Part shown: one piece after another, positions 8,091-17,238 of the stretch
How the letters are laid out: each line of letters begins with the position of its first letter
How positions within the stretch are numbered: the stretch's first letter is position 1
Origin: Kitasatospora sp. A2-31
GTDB taxonomy: Bacteria > Actinomycetota > Actinomycetes > Streptomycetales > Streptomycetaceae
Direction of reading: 5' to 3'
NCBI RefSeq assembly: GCF_022288725.1
Contig: NZ_JAKNTA010000003.1
Span: 1 to 64,000, forward strand
DNA length: 64,000 nt
The notes under the pieces: generated by a model
What the model was told of the DNA's origin: nothing
The model's input: the letters and a program-made list of their open reading frames with translations, nothing else
The model's database searches: none
Program-made: the position numbers and the translations under genes

Positions 8091-8124
8091 CAGGGCCGGT
8101 CTCCCGCGAGGGAGACCGGCCCTG
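8091..8124 (+). terminator. Terminator after tRNA-Pro
   Basis: Perfect 15-bp arms CAGGGCCGGTCTCCC (8091-8105) and GGGAGACCGGCCCTG (8110-8124) with loop GCGA. Confidence 0.9.
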
Positions 8125-8540
8125 ACTGGCTTTCCGGGGGGCTCCCGGGAGACAGCGGGGAGAAGCCCGCCGGGAAACCGGTCCCTGCCGGGCCGCCCCT
8201 GAGGAGTCCTCAGCAGGCATCGAGAAGCGCGACGGGCGACCCGGGCGACATCCGCCGGCGATCTTCGAGTGACGTGAGCCACATCCCGGCCAGTCCTTCC
8301 GCGACCTCCCCGCTACCGGCCGGTGGCGGCCGGTGGCGGCCGAGTGGAGCAACCGGGTGCCGAACAGCAACCGGGTGCCGAACCCGTCCGCCGCCGGTGC
8401 GCCGCATTCTCTGTGATCACCCTCTCGCGGTTGCGGTTGCACGACGCCCATGGCCCGGCCGGACCGGTCGGAGCTCCGGACCGCTCCGGGCGGACGCTCC
8501 CGGCTCCGCCCGACCGGCCGACCCGCCGACCCGGCGCCGC
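8125..8540. other. Gap with short tandem repeats, no supported gene
   Basis: 416 bp between tRNA-Pro and the LuxR gene. It holds two 17-bp copies of GCAACCGGGTGCCGAAC (8349-8365 and 8367-8383, 18-bp period) and a 10-bp doublet of GGCCGGTGGC near 8321-8340. No reading frame here has start, ribosome site and codon bias together. No duplicated tRNA 3' end was seen, so there is no sign of an integration site. Confidence 0.6.
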
Positions 8541-11369
8541 TCAGAGCAGCGCCGGCAGGTCCGCCCGCGAGGCCACGCCGAGCTTCGGGTAGGCCTTGTA
8601 GAGGTGGTGCCCCACCGTGCGGGGGCTGAGGAAGAGCTGGGCGGCGATGTCCCGGTTGGTGAGGCCCTGCGCGGCGAGCCGGACGATCTGGAGCTCCTGC
8701 GGAGTGAGCGCGGTGAGCACGCCCGCGGGGGCGTCCGCCGGGGCCGGCGCGCTGGTCCCGGTGGCCGTGAGCTCGGTGCGCGCGCGGTCCGCCCAGGGGT
8801 GGGCGCCGGCGGCCTCGAAGGCCTCCAGGGCGGCGCGCAGGTGCGGCCTGGCGTCGGTGCGGCGGCGCTCGCGCCGCAGCCACTCGCCGTAGAGCAGCGC
8901 GGTGCGGGCCTGTTCGAACGGGCGGTGGGTGCCGTCGTGGAGGTCGAGGGCGGCCCGGTAGGCGGACTCGGCGAGCTCGTCCGGGCCGAGCAGCGCCTGG
9001 CAGCGCAGCCGCAGCGCCTCGGCCCAGGGCAGCCCCGCCGCGCGGGCCCAGCGGGCGAACCGCTCGTACGGCTCGGCGGCGCGCTCCGGGGCGCCGAGAC
9101 GGACGGCGGCCTCCACCAGGTCGGGGACGGCCCGGGTGCCGCTGACATGGTGCCGGTAGGGGCCGGTGGCGAGGGCGTGCAGCCGGTCGGCGGCGTCGCC
9201 GGCACGCCCCCGGCCGAGGTCGAGCAGGCCGAGCGCCCACTGCGTCCAGGGCTCCCCGGGTGCGGGTGCCGCGGTGCCGGCGGCCGCGCCGGTGAGGGCG
9301 GTCGCCGTCCGGGCGGTCGCGGCGAGCGCGGTGCACTGCGCGTCGTCGCCGCCGAGCGCGGCCAGGCAGGCGAGCAGCGCACTGAGCTGACTGACCCACT
9401 GGTGCTGCCCGGTGTCCCGGGCCAGGGCGAGCGCCTCGGTGGCGGTGACCTCGGCGTCGTGGTGCCGGCCGTGGAACAGCTCCGCCTCCGCGAGGAAGAA
9501 CTGCAGCGTGGGCAGCACGCCGACGGCACCCTTGGTCCGGGCCTCGGCGACGAGCTCGACGGCGAGCTCGGCGGTCTCGGCGTCCCGTCCGAGGATCAGC
9601 GTCGCGCCGCAGAGCTGGACCAGGTCGGCCGGGGTGTCGGCGCCCGCCCGGCGGGCCGCCGCCGCGGTGTCCCGGACGGCCGGCAGCGCCCCGGCCGGAC
9701 GGCCCAGGGCCGGGAGCACGGCGGCCGACAGGTGCCGGGCGAGCGGGGTGAGCGGATCGGCCGCGGCGAGCGGGAGCCGGGCGAGCCGGTCGAGGACGGC
9801 GACCACCGGTTCCTCCCCCGCGTACCAGGCGGCGTGGAAGGCCTGGAGCAGCATCCGGGCGGCGTGGGCCGGCTCGATGCCGGTCGCCGCCGCGTCCAGC
9901 AGCAGACGGTAGGCGGTGGGGTAGGAGCCGCGCCAGAAGTGCGCGGTGGCCCGGACCTGATCGAGCAGGGCGTGCGCGAAGACGCTGTCGGTCCGGGCGC
10001 CGGCCCGCTCCGCGAGCTCCTCGGCCTGCGCCAACTTGCCCTCTGCGGTCGCGGCTTCGGCGGCGAGGACGAGTCGGCGCGTGGCGGCGTCACGGTCCGG
10101 GGTGAGCCGGGCGGCGCGCTCGTACGCCGCCGCGGCGCCGCCGTGGCCGCCGCGGGCCTCGGCGCGGACGGCGGTGCGCTCCAGCGCGTCGGCGAGCTCC
10201 GTGTCGGGCGCGGTGGCGGCCAGGGCGAGGTGCCAGGTGCGGCGGTCGCCGTCCTCCAGCGCCTCGCCGATGGCACGATGGGCCGTCAGCCGCTGCTGCA
10301 GAGGAGCGCGTTGCAGCACGGCGGCGCGCAGCAGCGGGTGACGGAAGGCGATCCTGCGGTCCGCGCCGACCGCGACCAGGCCGGCCTCCTCCGCGGGTGC
10401 GAGGTGTTCTGCGGTCGCGCCGAGCGCCGCGGCGGCGGCCAGCACGACGTCGAGCTCGCCGTTCTCCTCGGCGGCGGCGACCAGCAGCAGGCTCTGCGTG
10501 GCGGGCGGCAGGCCGGTCACCTGGCCGTGGAAGGCGAGCTGCAGCCGGTTGGTGAGCGGCAGCACGCCGGGCGCCAGGGCGGGCCCGGTCGGGCCCGATC
10601 CGGCTACGGCGGCGGGCAGTTCGGTGAGCGCCAGCGGGTTACCGGCCGCCTCGGCGAGCAGCCGGCGGCGCACCTCCCCGCTCACCCCCGAGCCGGCGCG
10701 CGCGTCCAGCAGCCGGGCGGCGTCCGGCTCGGCGAGCCCGGCCAGTCGCAGCTCGGGCAGGCCGGCCAGCGGCAGCGCGTCGGTCCCGGTCGCGCCTGCC
10801 GGGGCCGGCAGGGCGCTGCCGTCCGCACCCGGCGGGGCCGCCGGGCCGGCGTCCCGCACGGCGAGCAGCAGGGCGACGCCCTCCACCCGGAGCCGCCGGG
10901 CGGCGAGCACCAGCGCGTCCAGCGAGGGGCGGTCGAGCCACTGCACGTCATCGACCACGCACAACAGCGGCTGTTCGGAGGCGAGTTCGGCCAGCAGTCC
11001 GAGCGTGGCGAGCCCGGCGAGCAACCGGTCGCCGGGCGCCGCCGCACCGGCCGGCGCCTCGGCTAGCCCGAACGCACCGGCCAGGGAGCGCTGTTGCGGG
11101 TCGGGCAGCGCGGAGAGCCGGTCCAGCCCGGGCGCGAGCAGCAGGCTGAGCGCGGCGAAGGGCAGCTCGGCCTCGTACTCGATGCCGGTCGCGCGGATCA
11201 CCCGGAACGCGCCGCCGGCCACCGCCACCGCGTGCTCCAGCAGCGCGGTCTTGCCGATCCCTGGTTCGCCCCGCACCACCAGCACTCCGCTGCGGCCGCT
11301 CCGCGCGCCGTCCAACAGCTCTTCGACGACTGCCTGTTCGCGTTCCCGCCCGTACAGCATCCCCGGCAT
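8541..11369 (-). CDS. LAL-type LuxR regulator (large ATP-binding)
   Basis: About 942 residues, the size of the LAL family. The N-terminus has an AAA/STAND-type NTPase: GREREQAVVEELL, Walker A RGEPGIGKTALLEHA (about residues 32-46) and Walker B CVVDDVQWLD. A long helical repeat region follows and the C-terminus is a LuxR/GerE helix-turn-helix (LTPQELQIVRLAAQGLTNRDIAAQLFLSPRTVGHHL, about 890-925). Such proteins are pathway-specific activators. It is divergent from a SnoaL-like gene and a DHA2 exporter, the likely targets. I chose the ATG at 11369, which has GGAGGAC upstream; an ATG at 11360 or a start at 11426 are alternatives. Confidence 0.92.
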   Translation of the reverse strand: MPGMLYGREREQAVVEELLDGARSGRSGVLVVRGEPGIGKTALLEHAVAVAGGAFRVIRATGIEYEAELPFAALSLLLAPGLDRLSALPDPQQRSLAGAFGLAEAPAGAAAPGDRLLAGLATLGLLAELASEQPLLCVVDDVQWLDRPSLDALVLAARRLRVEGVALLLAVRDAGPAAPPGADGSALPAPAGATGTDALPLAGLPELRLAGLAEPDAARLLDARAGSGVSGEVRRRLLAEAAGNPLALTELPAAVAGSGPTGPALAPGVLPLTNRLQLAFHGQVTGLPPATQSLLLVAAAEENGELDVVLAAAAALGATAEHLAPAEEAGLVAVGADRRIAFRHPLLRAAVLQRAPLQQRLTAHRAIGEALEDGDRRTWHLALAATAPDTELADALERTAVRAEARGGHGGAAAAYERAARLTPDRDAATRRLVLAAEAATAEGKLAQAEELAERAGARTDSVFAHALLDQVRATAHFWRGSYPTAYRLLLDAAATGIEPAHAARMLLQAFHAAWYAGEEPVVAVLDRLARLPLAAADPLTPLARHLSAAVLPALGRPAGALPAVRDTAAAARRAGADTPADLVQLCGATLILGRDAETAELAVELVAEARTKGAVGVLPTLQFFLAEAELFHGRHHDAEVTATEALALARDTGQHQWVSQLSALLACLAALGGDDAQCTALAATARTATALTGAAAGTAAPAPGEPWTQWALGLLDLGRGRAGDAADRLHALATGPYRHHVSGTRAVPDLVEAAVRLGAPERAAEPYERFARWARAAGLPWAEALRLRCQALLGPDELAESAYRAALDLHDGTHRPFEQARTALLYGEWLRRERRRTDARPHLRAALEAFEAAGAHPWADRARTELTATGTSAPAPADAPAGVLTALTPQELQIVRLAAQGLTNRDIAAQLFLSPRTVGHHLYKAYPKLGVASRADLPALL

Positions 11370-11589
11370 CCCCCGTGTCCTCCGCCCCTCCCGCACCGGT
11401 GACCACCGGTGCCCCGGCGGCAACACCCGCGCCTCCGGCGACCCTACCCGCGGCCTGCCGGCGCCGTACCGGTTCGACGTACGTACCCCCTACCCATACG
11501 TGACGGATTCGGCCGCCGCGCGCCGTCCGTACCTTCATGAGCAGCGGGAACGACCCGCCGAACGAACCAGCCACACAAGGGAGAAGACG
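11370..11589. promoter_or_regulatory. Divergent promoter region, LAL regulator / SnoaL-like gene
   Basis: The centre of this region has unusual pyrimidine- and ACGT-rich blocks: CGACGTACGTACCCCCTACC then CATACGTGACG (about 11476-11506). ACGTACGT is palindromic and the two TACG(T) blocks flank a CCCCTACCC run. The layout, about 90 bp before the SnoaL-like gene, suits an activator site for the divergently encoded LuxR protein; this is inference. Confidence 0.45.
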
Positions 11590-11967
11590 ATGACCGAGAC
11601 CCGGACGACCGACCTGCAGCAGCTCGCCGAGCGCTACCTCGCCGCCTGGAACGAGACCGACCCGGCCGCCCGCCGCAAGCTGATCGACGAGGTCTGGGCG
11701 GAGGACTGCCGCTACACCGACCCGCTGGCCGCGGTCACCGGCCGGGACGGCGTGGACGCGCTGATCGGCGCGGCCCAGGCGCAGTTCCCCGGCCTGGCGT
11801 TCACCCTCGGCCCGGTGGACGCGCACCACGACATCGCCCGGTTCACCTGGAACCTCGGGCCGGCCGACGGGGAGGCCCTGGTGGTCGGGTTCGACGTGCT
11901 GGTGGCCGACCAGGAGGGCCGCATCACCGCCGTCCACGGCTTCCTGGACCGCGTGCCGGGCGCCTGA
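11590..11967 (+). CDS. SnoaL-like / NTF2-fold protein
   Basis: 125 residues. The cone-shaped NTF2 fold is recognisable from the opening helix (LQQLAERYLAAWNETDPAARRKLIDEVWAEDCRYTDPLA), the VTGRDGVDALI turn and the C-terminal strands HHDIARFTWNL, GFDVLVADQEGRITAVHGFLDR. Proteins of this group are small cyclases, isomerases or ligand-binding proteins. A GGGAG site sits 8 bp before the ATG. It is the first gene after the divergent LAL regulator and 80 bp before the DHA2 exporter on the same strand. Catalytic residues are not clear enough to name a reaction. Confidence 0.88.
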   Translation: MTETRTTDLQQLAERYLAAWNETDPAARRKLIDEVWAEDCRYTDPLAAVTGRDGVDALIGAAQAQFPGLAFTLGPVDAHHDIARFTWNLGPADGEALVVGFDVLVADQEGRITAVHGFLDRVPGA

Positions 11968-12047
11968 GCCACCGAGCGCGCGCAGCAGCGTGCAGGGGCG
12001 GGCCGCACCGCGCCCGCCCCTCCGAACCCCTCCGAGGAGTAGCCGAG

Positions 12048-13565
12048 ATGAGCACCGACCTGCACCCCGCGCCGGCCACCTCGCGCGGCGCCGCGCCGGC
12101 CGAACCGGTCGAGCACGTCGAACACGTCGAACACGTCCAGCACGTCGAGTCCGTCCAGCACGTCCGGCACGTCGAGTCCGCTCCCCGGGGGCTGCTGCCG
12201 GTCGTCCTGACCGCCACCTTCATGACCTCCCTGGACGTCTTCGTGGTCAACGTCGCCGTCCCGTCCCTCCAGACCGGGCTCGGGGCCGGACCGGCCGTCG
12301 TGCAGTGGGTGATCGCCGGGTTCGGCCTGGCGCTGGCCGTCGGCCTGATCACCGCCGGCCGCCTCGGCGACCGTTACGGCCGGCGCCGGGTGTTCGGCCT
12401 CGGCCTGGCCCTGTTCACACTCGCCTCGGCCGGCTGCGGGCTGGCCCCCACCGCGGCCGCCCTGGTCGGCGCACGGGTCGCCCAGGGGCTGGCGGCGGCG
12501 CTGATGGGCCCGCAGGTGCTGGCCATCCTGCGGACGGCGTTCAGCGGCGCCGCGCAGGCCAAGGCGTTCGCGATGTACGGGCTCACCATGGGCGTCGGCG
12601 CAGTGTTCGGCCAGCTCATCGGCGGTGTGCTGATCCGCGCCGACCTCTTCGGGCTGGACTGGCGCAGCTGCTTCCTGATCAACCTTCCGGTCGGCCTGGC
12701 CGCGCTCGCCCTGGTCCGCCGCTGCCTGCCGGAGTCCCGCGCCCCGCACCGGCCCGGCCTGGACCCGGTGGGCGTGCTGCTGGTCACCGCGGCGCTGACC
12801 GGCCTCGTCCTGCCGCTGATCCAGGGCCGGGAGCTGGGCTGGCCGCTCTGGACCCGCCTCTGTGCCGCCGGCTCGGCCGTGCTGCTCGCCGTCTTCGCCG
12901 TGCACCAGCACCGGACCCGCGCCACCGGCTCGCCGCTGGTGGACACCCGGCTGTTCCGGTCCCGCGCGTTCACCGCCGGGCTCTTCGCCCAGCTCGCCTT
13001 CTGGCTCGGCCAGGCGTCGTTCTTCCTGGTACTGGCCCTGTACCTGCAGCCGGGCCGCGGGCTGGACGCGCTCGGCGCCGGCCTGGTCTTCACCGCGATC
13101 GGCGTCGGCTACCTGCTGACCTCCACCACCGCGCACCGCGTCGCCGCCCGGCTGGGGCGCCGGACCGTCGCGCTCGGCGGGCTGCTGATGGCGGCCGGGC
13201 TGGGCCTGCTCTGCCTCGCCGCGTACGGCGGCGGCACGACCGGCAGCGTCTGGTGGCTGGCGCCCGGCCTGTTCGTGGACGGCCTCGGCATGGGCCTGGT
13301 GATCGCCCCGGTGACCGCGGTGGTGCTGGCCGCGGTCGAGCCGACGCTGGCCGGCTCGGCCGCGGGCGTGGTGGCCACCGTCCAGCAGGTCGGCGGGGCG
13401 CTCGGGATCGCGCTGATCGGCATCCTCTACTACGGCGCCGGCGATCCGGTGGCCGCCTTCGGGCACAGCGTCGCGGCGCTGGCGGGGCTGGAGCTGGTGC
13501 TGGTGGGCCTGGTGCAGCTGCTCCCCGGCGGACCGGCTGACCAGGCTGACCGGCTGACCGGCTGA
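12048..13565 (+). CDS. MFS drug-exporter family transporter (DHA2 type)
   Basis: 505 residues. It is a multi-pass membrane protein with DHA2 signatures: TSLDVFVVNVAVPSLQ in the first helix, GRLGDRYGRRRVF (motif A, loop 2-3), VAQGLAAALMGPQVL, and a C-terminal half with hydrophobic segments to the end (ELVLVGLVQLLP). It likely exports a hydrophobic compound by proton antiport. A cytoplasmic N-terminal extension contains about eight short V-E/Q/S-H-V units (residues 20-45), encoded by near-identical 9-bp DNA repeats. It probably belongs to the SnoaL-like operon controlled by the divergent LAL regulator. Confidence 0.93.
   Translation: MSTDLHPAPATSRGAAPAEPVEHVEHVEHVQHVESVQHVRHVESAPRGLLPVVLTATFMTSLDVFVVNVAVPSLQTGLGAGPAVVQWVIAGFGLALAVGLITAGRLGDRYGRRRVFGLGLALFTLASAGCGLAPTAAALVGARVAQGLAAALMGPQVLAILRTAFSGAAQAKAFAMYGLTMGVGAVFGQLIGGVLIRADLFGLDWRSCFLINLPVGLAALALVRRCLPESRAPHRPGLDPVGVLLVTAALTGLVLPLIQGRELGWPLWTRLCAAGSAVLLAVFAVHQHRTRATGSPLVDTRLFRSRAFTAGLFAQLAFWLGQASFFLVLALYLQPGRGLDALGAGLVFTAIGVGYLLTSTTAHRVAARLGRRTVALGGLLMAAGLGLLCLAAYGGGTTGSVWWLAPGLFVDGLGMGLVIAPVTAVVLAAVEPTLAGSAAGVVATVQQVGGALGIALIGILYYGAGDPVAAFGHSVAALAGLELVLVGLVQLLPGGPADQADRLTG
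12107..12180 (+). repeat. 9-bp coding repeats in the exporter N-terminus
   Basis: About eight tandem 9-bp units of the form GTCGA(A/G)CACGTC / CAGCACGTC encode repeated His-Val-Glu/Gln/Ser triplets in the exporter N-terminus. Repeat number may vary by slippage. Confidence 0.75.
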
Positions 13566-13666
13566 GCCGCCGGGCCGGCGGGCTGACGGCGAGCTGACGG
13601 GCCCACCGGCCGGCCGGTCGGCGCGTCTTCGCGGACCGGACGGGCGCAGGCGGGCGGGGACGCACA

Positions 13667-13696
13667 GGGCGGGTGGGCTCACGGGCCCACCCGCCC
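13667..13696 (+). terminator. Hairpin terminator after the exporter gene
   Basis: Arms GGGCGGGTGGGC (13667-13678) and GCCCACCCGCCC (13685-13696) with a short loop, followed by CGTTCCGTTCGG. It lies 100 bp downstream of the DHA2 gene and just before the S9 peptidase gene. Confidence 0.8.
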
Positions 13697-13733
13697 GTTC
13701 CGTTCGGTCACCCCGATCGGGTTGGATGGATGG

Positions 13734-15671
13734 ATGAGCGAGGAGAAGAGCGCCGTACCGGCGTGGGAGCAGCGGTTCAGGGCGGCACGGGTTTCCCTGC
13801 CGGACTGGGCGGACGACGCCCCCGACCGGGCGCTGTATGTGTCCAACGCGACCGGCACCTACGAGGTGTACGCCTGGGACCGCGCCACCGACACCCACCG
13901 CCGGGTCACCGGCCGCCCGAACGGCACCACCGACGCCGAGCTGACCCCGGACGGCGCGTGGGTCTGGTGGTTCGACGACAACGACGGCGACGAGTTCGGC
14001 ATCTGGCGCCGCCAGCCCTTCGAGGGCCGGCCGGAGGGCGCCGACGGCCCGGACGAGGAGGCCGTCCCCGGGCTGGCCGCCTCCTACTCGGCGGGCCTGG
14101 CACTCGGCCGGGACGGCACCGTGGTGGTCGGCCGCTCCACCGACGAGCACGGCACCACCCTGCACCTGCGCCGCCCCGGCGCGACCGAGGCCGAGGAGAT
14201 CTACCGGCACGAGGAGTACGGCGGGGTCGGCGACCTCAGCTACGACAGCACGCTGCTGGCGATCGACCACACCGAGCACGGCGACGCGATGCACTCGGCG
14301 ATCCGGGTCGTCCGGCTCTCCGACGGCGCGACCGTCGCGGAGCTCGACGAGGTCACCGGCCGGGACGAGCCGCGCGGGGTCGCCTGCCTCGGCTTCGCCC
14401 CGGTCGAGGGCGACACCCGGCTGCTGGTGGCGCACCAGCGCACCGGCCGCTGGGAACCGATGATCTGGGACGTCGCCACCGGCGCCGAGACCGCGCTGCC
14501 GCTCCGCGACGAGCAAGGCCGCGAGCTGCCCGGCGACGTCTCCGCGCAGTGGCGGCCCGGGGCGGCCGCCCTGCTGGTCGAGCACGAGTACGAGGCGCGC
14601 AGCGAGCTGTTCTCGTACGCGCTGGACACGGGCGTGCTCACCCGGTTGGACACCCCGCGCGGCACCGTCGGCGGTGCGACCGCCCGCCCGGACGGCACGG
14701 TGGAGTTCCTCTGGTCCTCCGCCGCGGAGCCGTCCGCCGTCCGCTCCACGGCCGGCACGGTGGTGCTGCGCGCACCCGGCGCCGTCCCGCCCGGTTCGGT
14801 GCCGGTCGAGGACGTGTGGGTGGACGGCCCCGGCGGGCGGGTGCACGCGCTGGTGCAGCGGCCGGCGGGCGCCGGGGAGGGCGACGGCCCGTTCCCGACC
14901 GTCTTCGACATCCACGGCGGTCCGACCCACCACGACAGCGACGCCTTCGCCGCCGGCCCGGCCGCCTGGCTGGACCACGGCTTCGCGGTGGTCCGGGTCA
15001 ACTACCGCGGCTCCACCGGCTACGGCCAGGCCTGGACGGACGCCCTGCGCGAGCGGGTCGGCCTGATCGAGCTGGAGGACATCGGCGCGGTCCGCGACTG
15101 GGCGGTGGCGAGCGGCCTCGCCGACCCCGGGCGGCTGGTGCTCACCGGCGGCTCGTGGGGCGGCTACCTGACGCTGCTCGGCCTCGGCGTCCAGCCGGAG
15201 AGCTGGTCGCTGGGGGTCGCCGCCGTCCCGGTCGCGGACTACCTCACCGCGTACGAGGACGAGATGGAGGCGCTGAAGTCGCTCGACCGGACGCTCTTCG
15301 GCGGCACGCCGGAGGAGGTGCCCGAGCGCTGGACGGCCTCCTCCCCGCTGACCTACGTCGAGCAGGTCCGGGTGCCGGTCTACATCAGCGCCGGGGTGAA
15401 CGACCCGCGCTGCCCGATCCGGCAGATCGAGAACTACGTCGAGCGGCTGGAGCAGCTGGGCAAGCCGCACGAGGTCTACCGGTACGACGCCGGGCACGGC
15501 TCGCTGGTGGTGGAGGAGCGGATCAAGCAGCTGCGGCTGGAGATCGACTTCGTCCGACGGCACCTGGGTGCGGGCGCCGTCGGCGAGAATCGGGCCGACG
15601 GGACCGTGGGGGCCCCGGGTGCCGCGGTGGCCTCGGGGGCCGTTGCGGGGAGAGACGGGGGGACCGGGTGA
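13734..15671 (+). CDS. S9 family prolyl oligopeptidase-like serine peptidase
   Basis: 645 residues. The N-terminal two thirds form a beta-propeller-like domain (repeated D-G-A / W-x-D strands, for example LTPDGAWVWWFDDNDGDEFGIW). The C-terminal alpha/beta hydrolase domain has the catalytic triad visible: Ser474 in GGSWGGYL, Asp557 in SAGVNDPRCP and His588 in DAGHGS, plus an NYRGSTGYG oxyanion region. No signal peptide, so it is probably cytoplasmic. I chose the ATG at 13734 (MSEEKSAVP); TTG at 13722 is an alternative. Its TGA overlaps the GTG of the following lipoprotein gene. Confidence 0.93.
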   Translation: MSEEKSAVPAWEQRFRAARVSLPDWADDAPDRALYVSNATGTYEVYAWDRATDTHRRVTGRPNGTTDAELTPDGAWVWWFDDNDGDEFGIWRRQPFEGRPEGADGPDEEAVPGLAASYSAGLALGRDGTVVVGRSTDEHGTTLHLRRPGATEAEEIYRHEEYGGVGDLSYDSTLLAIDHTEHGDAMHSAIRVVRLSDGATVAELDEVTGRDEPRGVACLGFAPVEGDTRLLVAHQRTGRWEPMIWDVATGAETALPLRDEQGRELPGDVSAQWRPGAAALLVEHEYEARSELFSYALDTGVLTRLDTPRGTVGGATARPDGTVEFLWSSAAEPSAVRSTAGTVVLRAPGAVPPGSVPVEDVWVDGPGGRVHALVQRPAGAGEGDGPFPTVFDIHGGPTHHDSDAFAAGPAAWLDHGFAVVRVNYRGSTGYGQAWTDALRERVGLIELEDIGAVRDWAVASGLADPGRLVLTGGSWGGYLTLLGLGVQPESWSLGVAAVPVADYLTAYEDEMEALKSLDRTLFGGTPEEVPERWTASSPLTYVEQVRVPVYISAGVNDPRCPIRQIENYVERLEQLGKPHEVYRYDAGHGSLVVEERIKQLRLEIDFVRRHLGAGAVGENRADGTVGAPGAAVASGAVAGRDGGTG

Positions 15672-16378
15672 GACGGCTGCTGGCGGTCGTGGGGGCGGGG
15701 GTGGCCGGGGCGTTGGTGCTGACCGGCTGCTCGGGCCAGGACGACGACGAGGTGGCCTGCCCGCCGCCGTCGGCCGTGCCGTCCGCACAGCCGACGGCAC
15801 AGCCGACCGCGACGGCGTCGCGGTCGGCTTCGCCGCCGGCGAAGGCTTCGCCCGCGGCGTCGGGCGGCGCGACCCGCGTCGGTGCCCCGGGCGTCGGTTC
15901 CGCGAGTGCCGGGACTGCGGGTGCCGGGACTGCGGGTGTCGGTGCCGCGGGCGTCGGGACGGCGGCGGCGGGCGGCCTCGCGGTGCGGGCGGCCTTCGTC
16001 ACGGCGGAGTCCGGTGAGGGCGGGGGCGGGACCGTCCTGCTCGCCAAGTCCGGGTCGAAGAGCAGCTCGAAGGGCTCGAAGAGCTCCAAGAGCGGCCGCA
16101 AGGTGCGCCACCACGCCGACCACGACTCGGACGACGACGACTACAGCGGGAGCAGCGACAACAGCGGCGGGCGGCGGTGCGACGACCCGCCGGCCGGCCC
16201 GTCGGCCACGGCGACGGTCCCGCCGAAGCCGCCCACGCCGTCCGCGTCGTCGCCCTCGCCGGCGGCTGCCGCCTCGGCTCCCGCCTCGGCACCGGGTGCA
16301 CCGGCCAAGTCGCCGTCGGCCCCGGCGCCCGCGGCACCGCCCGCGTCGCCCGCCGGTGCGGGGGCGCCCACCCGCTGA
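15668..16378 (+). CDS. Low-complexity secreted lipoprotein
   Basis: 236 residues. It starts with a lipoprotein signal peptide (MRRLLAVVGAGVAGALVLTGC; lipobox LTGC, acylated Cys at about residue 21). The rest is low complexity: Thr/Ser/Pro/Ala linkers, repeated AGTAG/VGAAGVG units, a Ser/Lys-rich stretch (KSSSKGSKSSKSGRK), an acidic HDSDDDDYSG patch and a Pro/Ala/Ser-rich tail. No enzymatic domain is visible. The GTG start overlaps the stop of the S9 peptidase gene (GTGA), so it is coupled to it. It may be a cell-wall-spanning lipoprotein; function unknown. Confidence 0.8.
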   Translation: MRRLLAVVGAGVAGALVLTGCSGQDDDEVACPPPSAVPSAQPTAQPTATASRSASPPAKASPAASGGATRVGAPGVGSASAGTAGAGTAGVGAAGVGTAAAGGLAVRAAFVTAESGEGGGGTVLLAKSGSKSSSKGSKSSKSGRKVRHHADHDSDDDDYSGSSDNSGGRRCDDPPAGPSATATVPPKPPTPSASSPSPAAAASAPASAPGAPAKSPSAPAPAAPPASPAGAGAPTR

Positions 16379-16389
16379 GGCGGGGGCGG

Positions 16390-17187
16390 TTACTCCAGGA
16401 CCGGGTCCAGTCCGAGGGCCCGGTCCTGCTCGGCCTCCGCCTCGCGGCGCGCCAGGCGGAACCACATGAACACGACGAAGCCGCCGAAGACGAACCACTC
16501 CAGGGTGTACCCGAGGTTCTGGAACGCCCGCAGGCTCAGGCCGTTGCCGCCCTGCGGCTGCACGGTCGGCACCGCGGTCAGCCCGGCCGGCACGGTGTCC
16601 GCGGCGACCCAGCCGTCGTACCAGCCGTCGTAGGACAGCTTGTTGACCAGCGCGGCCTGGTTGATCGTGCCGAGCTGCCCCGCCGGGAGGCCGCCGGCCA
16701 CCGCACCACCGCTGCCGCTGGTCTCGCCCGCCTGGAGCCGCCCGGTCACCGTCACCTCGCCGGCGGGTGCCGAGACGGCGGAAGCCCCGGCGGCCGGTTC
16801 ACCCGGCGCCCAGCCCCGGACGACGGCGACGGTGCGGCCGTCACCGGTCCGCAGCGGGGTGAGCACGTAGTAGCCCTGCCTGCCGTCGAGCACCCGGTTG
16901 GGGACGACCAGCTGGTGCTCCTGGTCGAAGGTGCCGGAGACCGTCACGGCCCGGCCGACGGTGTCCGTGGTGACCTGCGGGCGAGCGTCGTCGAGCAGGT
17001 CGCCGAGCGGCCTGGCCGCTCCGGCGTCGGTCACCGACCTGCTGATCTCCTGGTGCGAGGAGACCTTGTCCTCGAACCGGCCGAGCTGCCAGGAGCCGAG
17101 CCAGACGCACACCGCCACGGCCGCCACGGCCAGCGCGGTGCCGCCAAGCCAGCGCGGGGTGAGGAGGAACCGGTACACACCCCCCAC
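16390..17187 (-). CDS. SURF1 family cytochrome c oxidase assembly protein
   Basis: About 265 residues. The SURF1 layout is clear: an N-terminal membrane helix ending in the signature WLGSWQLGRF (about residues 25-35), a periplasmic domain with VTVSGTFD, VPNRVLDGRQGYYVLTPL and VVRGWAP, a NLGYTLEWFVFGGFVVFMWF C-terminal helix, and a basic cytoplasmic tail. SURF1 helps assemble the heme a3/CuB site of aa3-type cytochrome oxidase. GTG codons at 17196, 17187 and 17178 are possible starts; 17187 has the best spacing to the GAGGAG site. It converges with the lipoprotein gene with only 11 bp between. Confidence 0.92.
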   Translation of the reverse strand: MGGVYRFLLTPRWLGGTALAVAAVAVCVWLGSWQLGRFEDKVSSHQEISRSVTDAGAARPLGDLLDDARPQVTTDTVGRAVTVSGTFDQEHQLVVPNRVLDGRQGYYVLTPLRTGDGRTVAVVRGWAPGEPAAGASAVSAPAGEVTVTGRLQAGETSGSGGAVAGGLPAGQLGTINQAALVNKLSYDGWYDGWVAADTVPAGLTAVPTVQPQGGNGLSLRAFQNLGYTLEWFVFGGFVVFMWFRLARREAEAEQDRALGLDPVLE

Positions 17188-17238
17188 GGTAACCACTCCT
17201 CACACCGCTCCCGACCACAGGGGGTGGGCGACAGCACG

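Noticed and set aside
13673..15667. Open frame upstream of the lipoprotein gene in the same frame
   Set aside because: It lies over the S9 peptidase in another frame; the lipoprotein signal peptide fixes the real start at 15668.
11712..15800. A 1362-codon open frame on the minus strand spanning SnoaL, exporter and S9 genes
   Set aside because: Low-complexity translation, crosses three supported plus-strand genes and their terminator; an artefact of very high GC.
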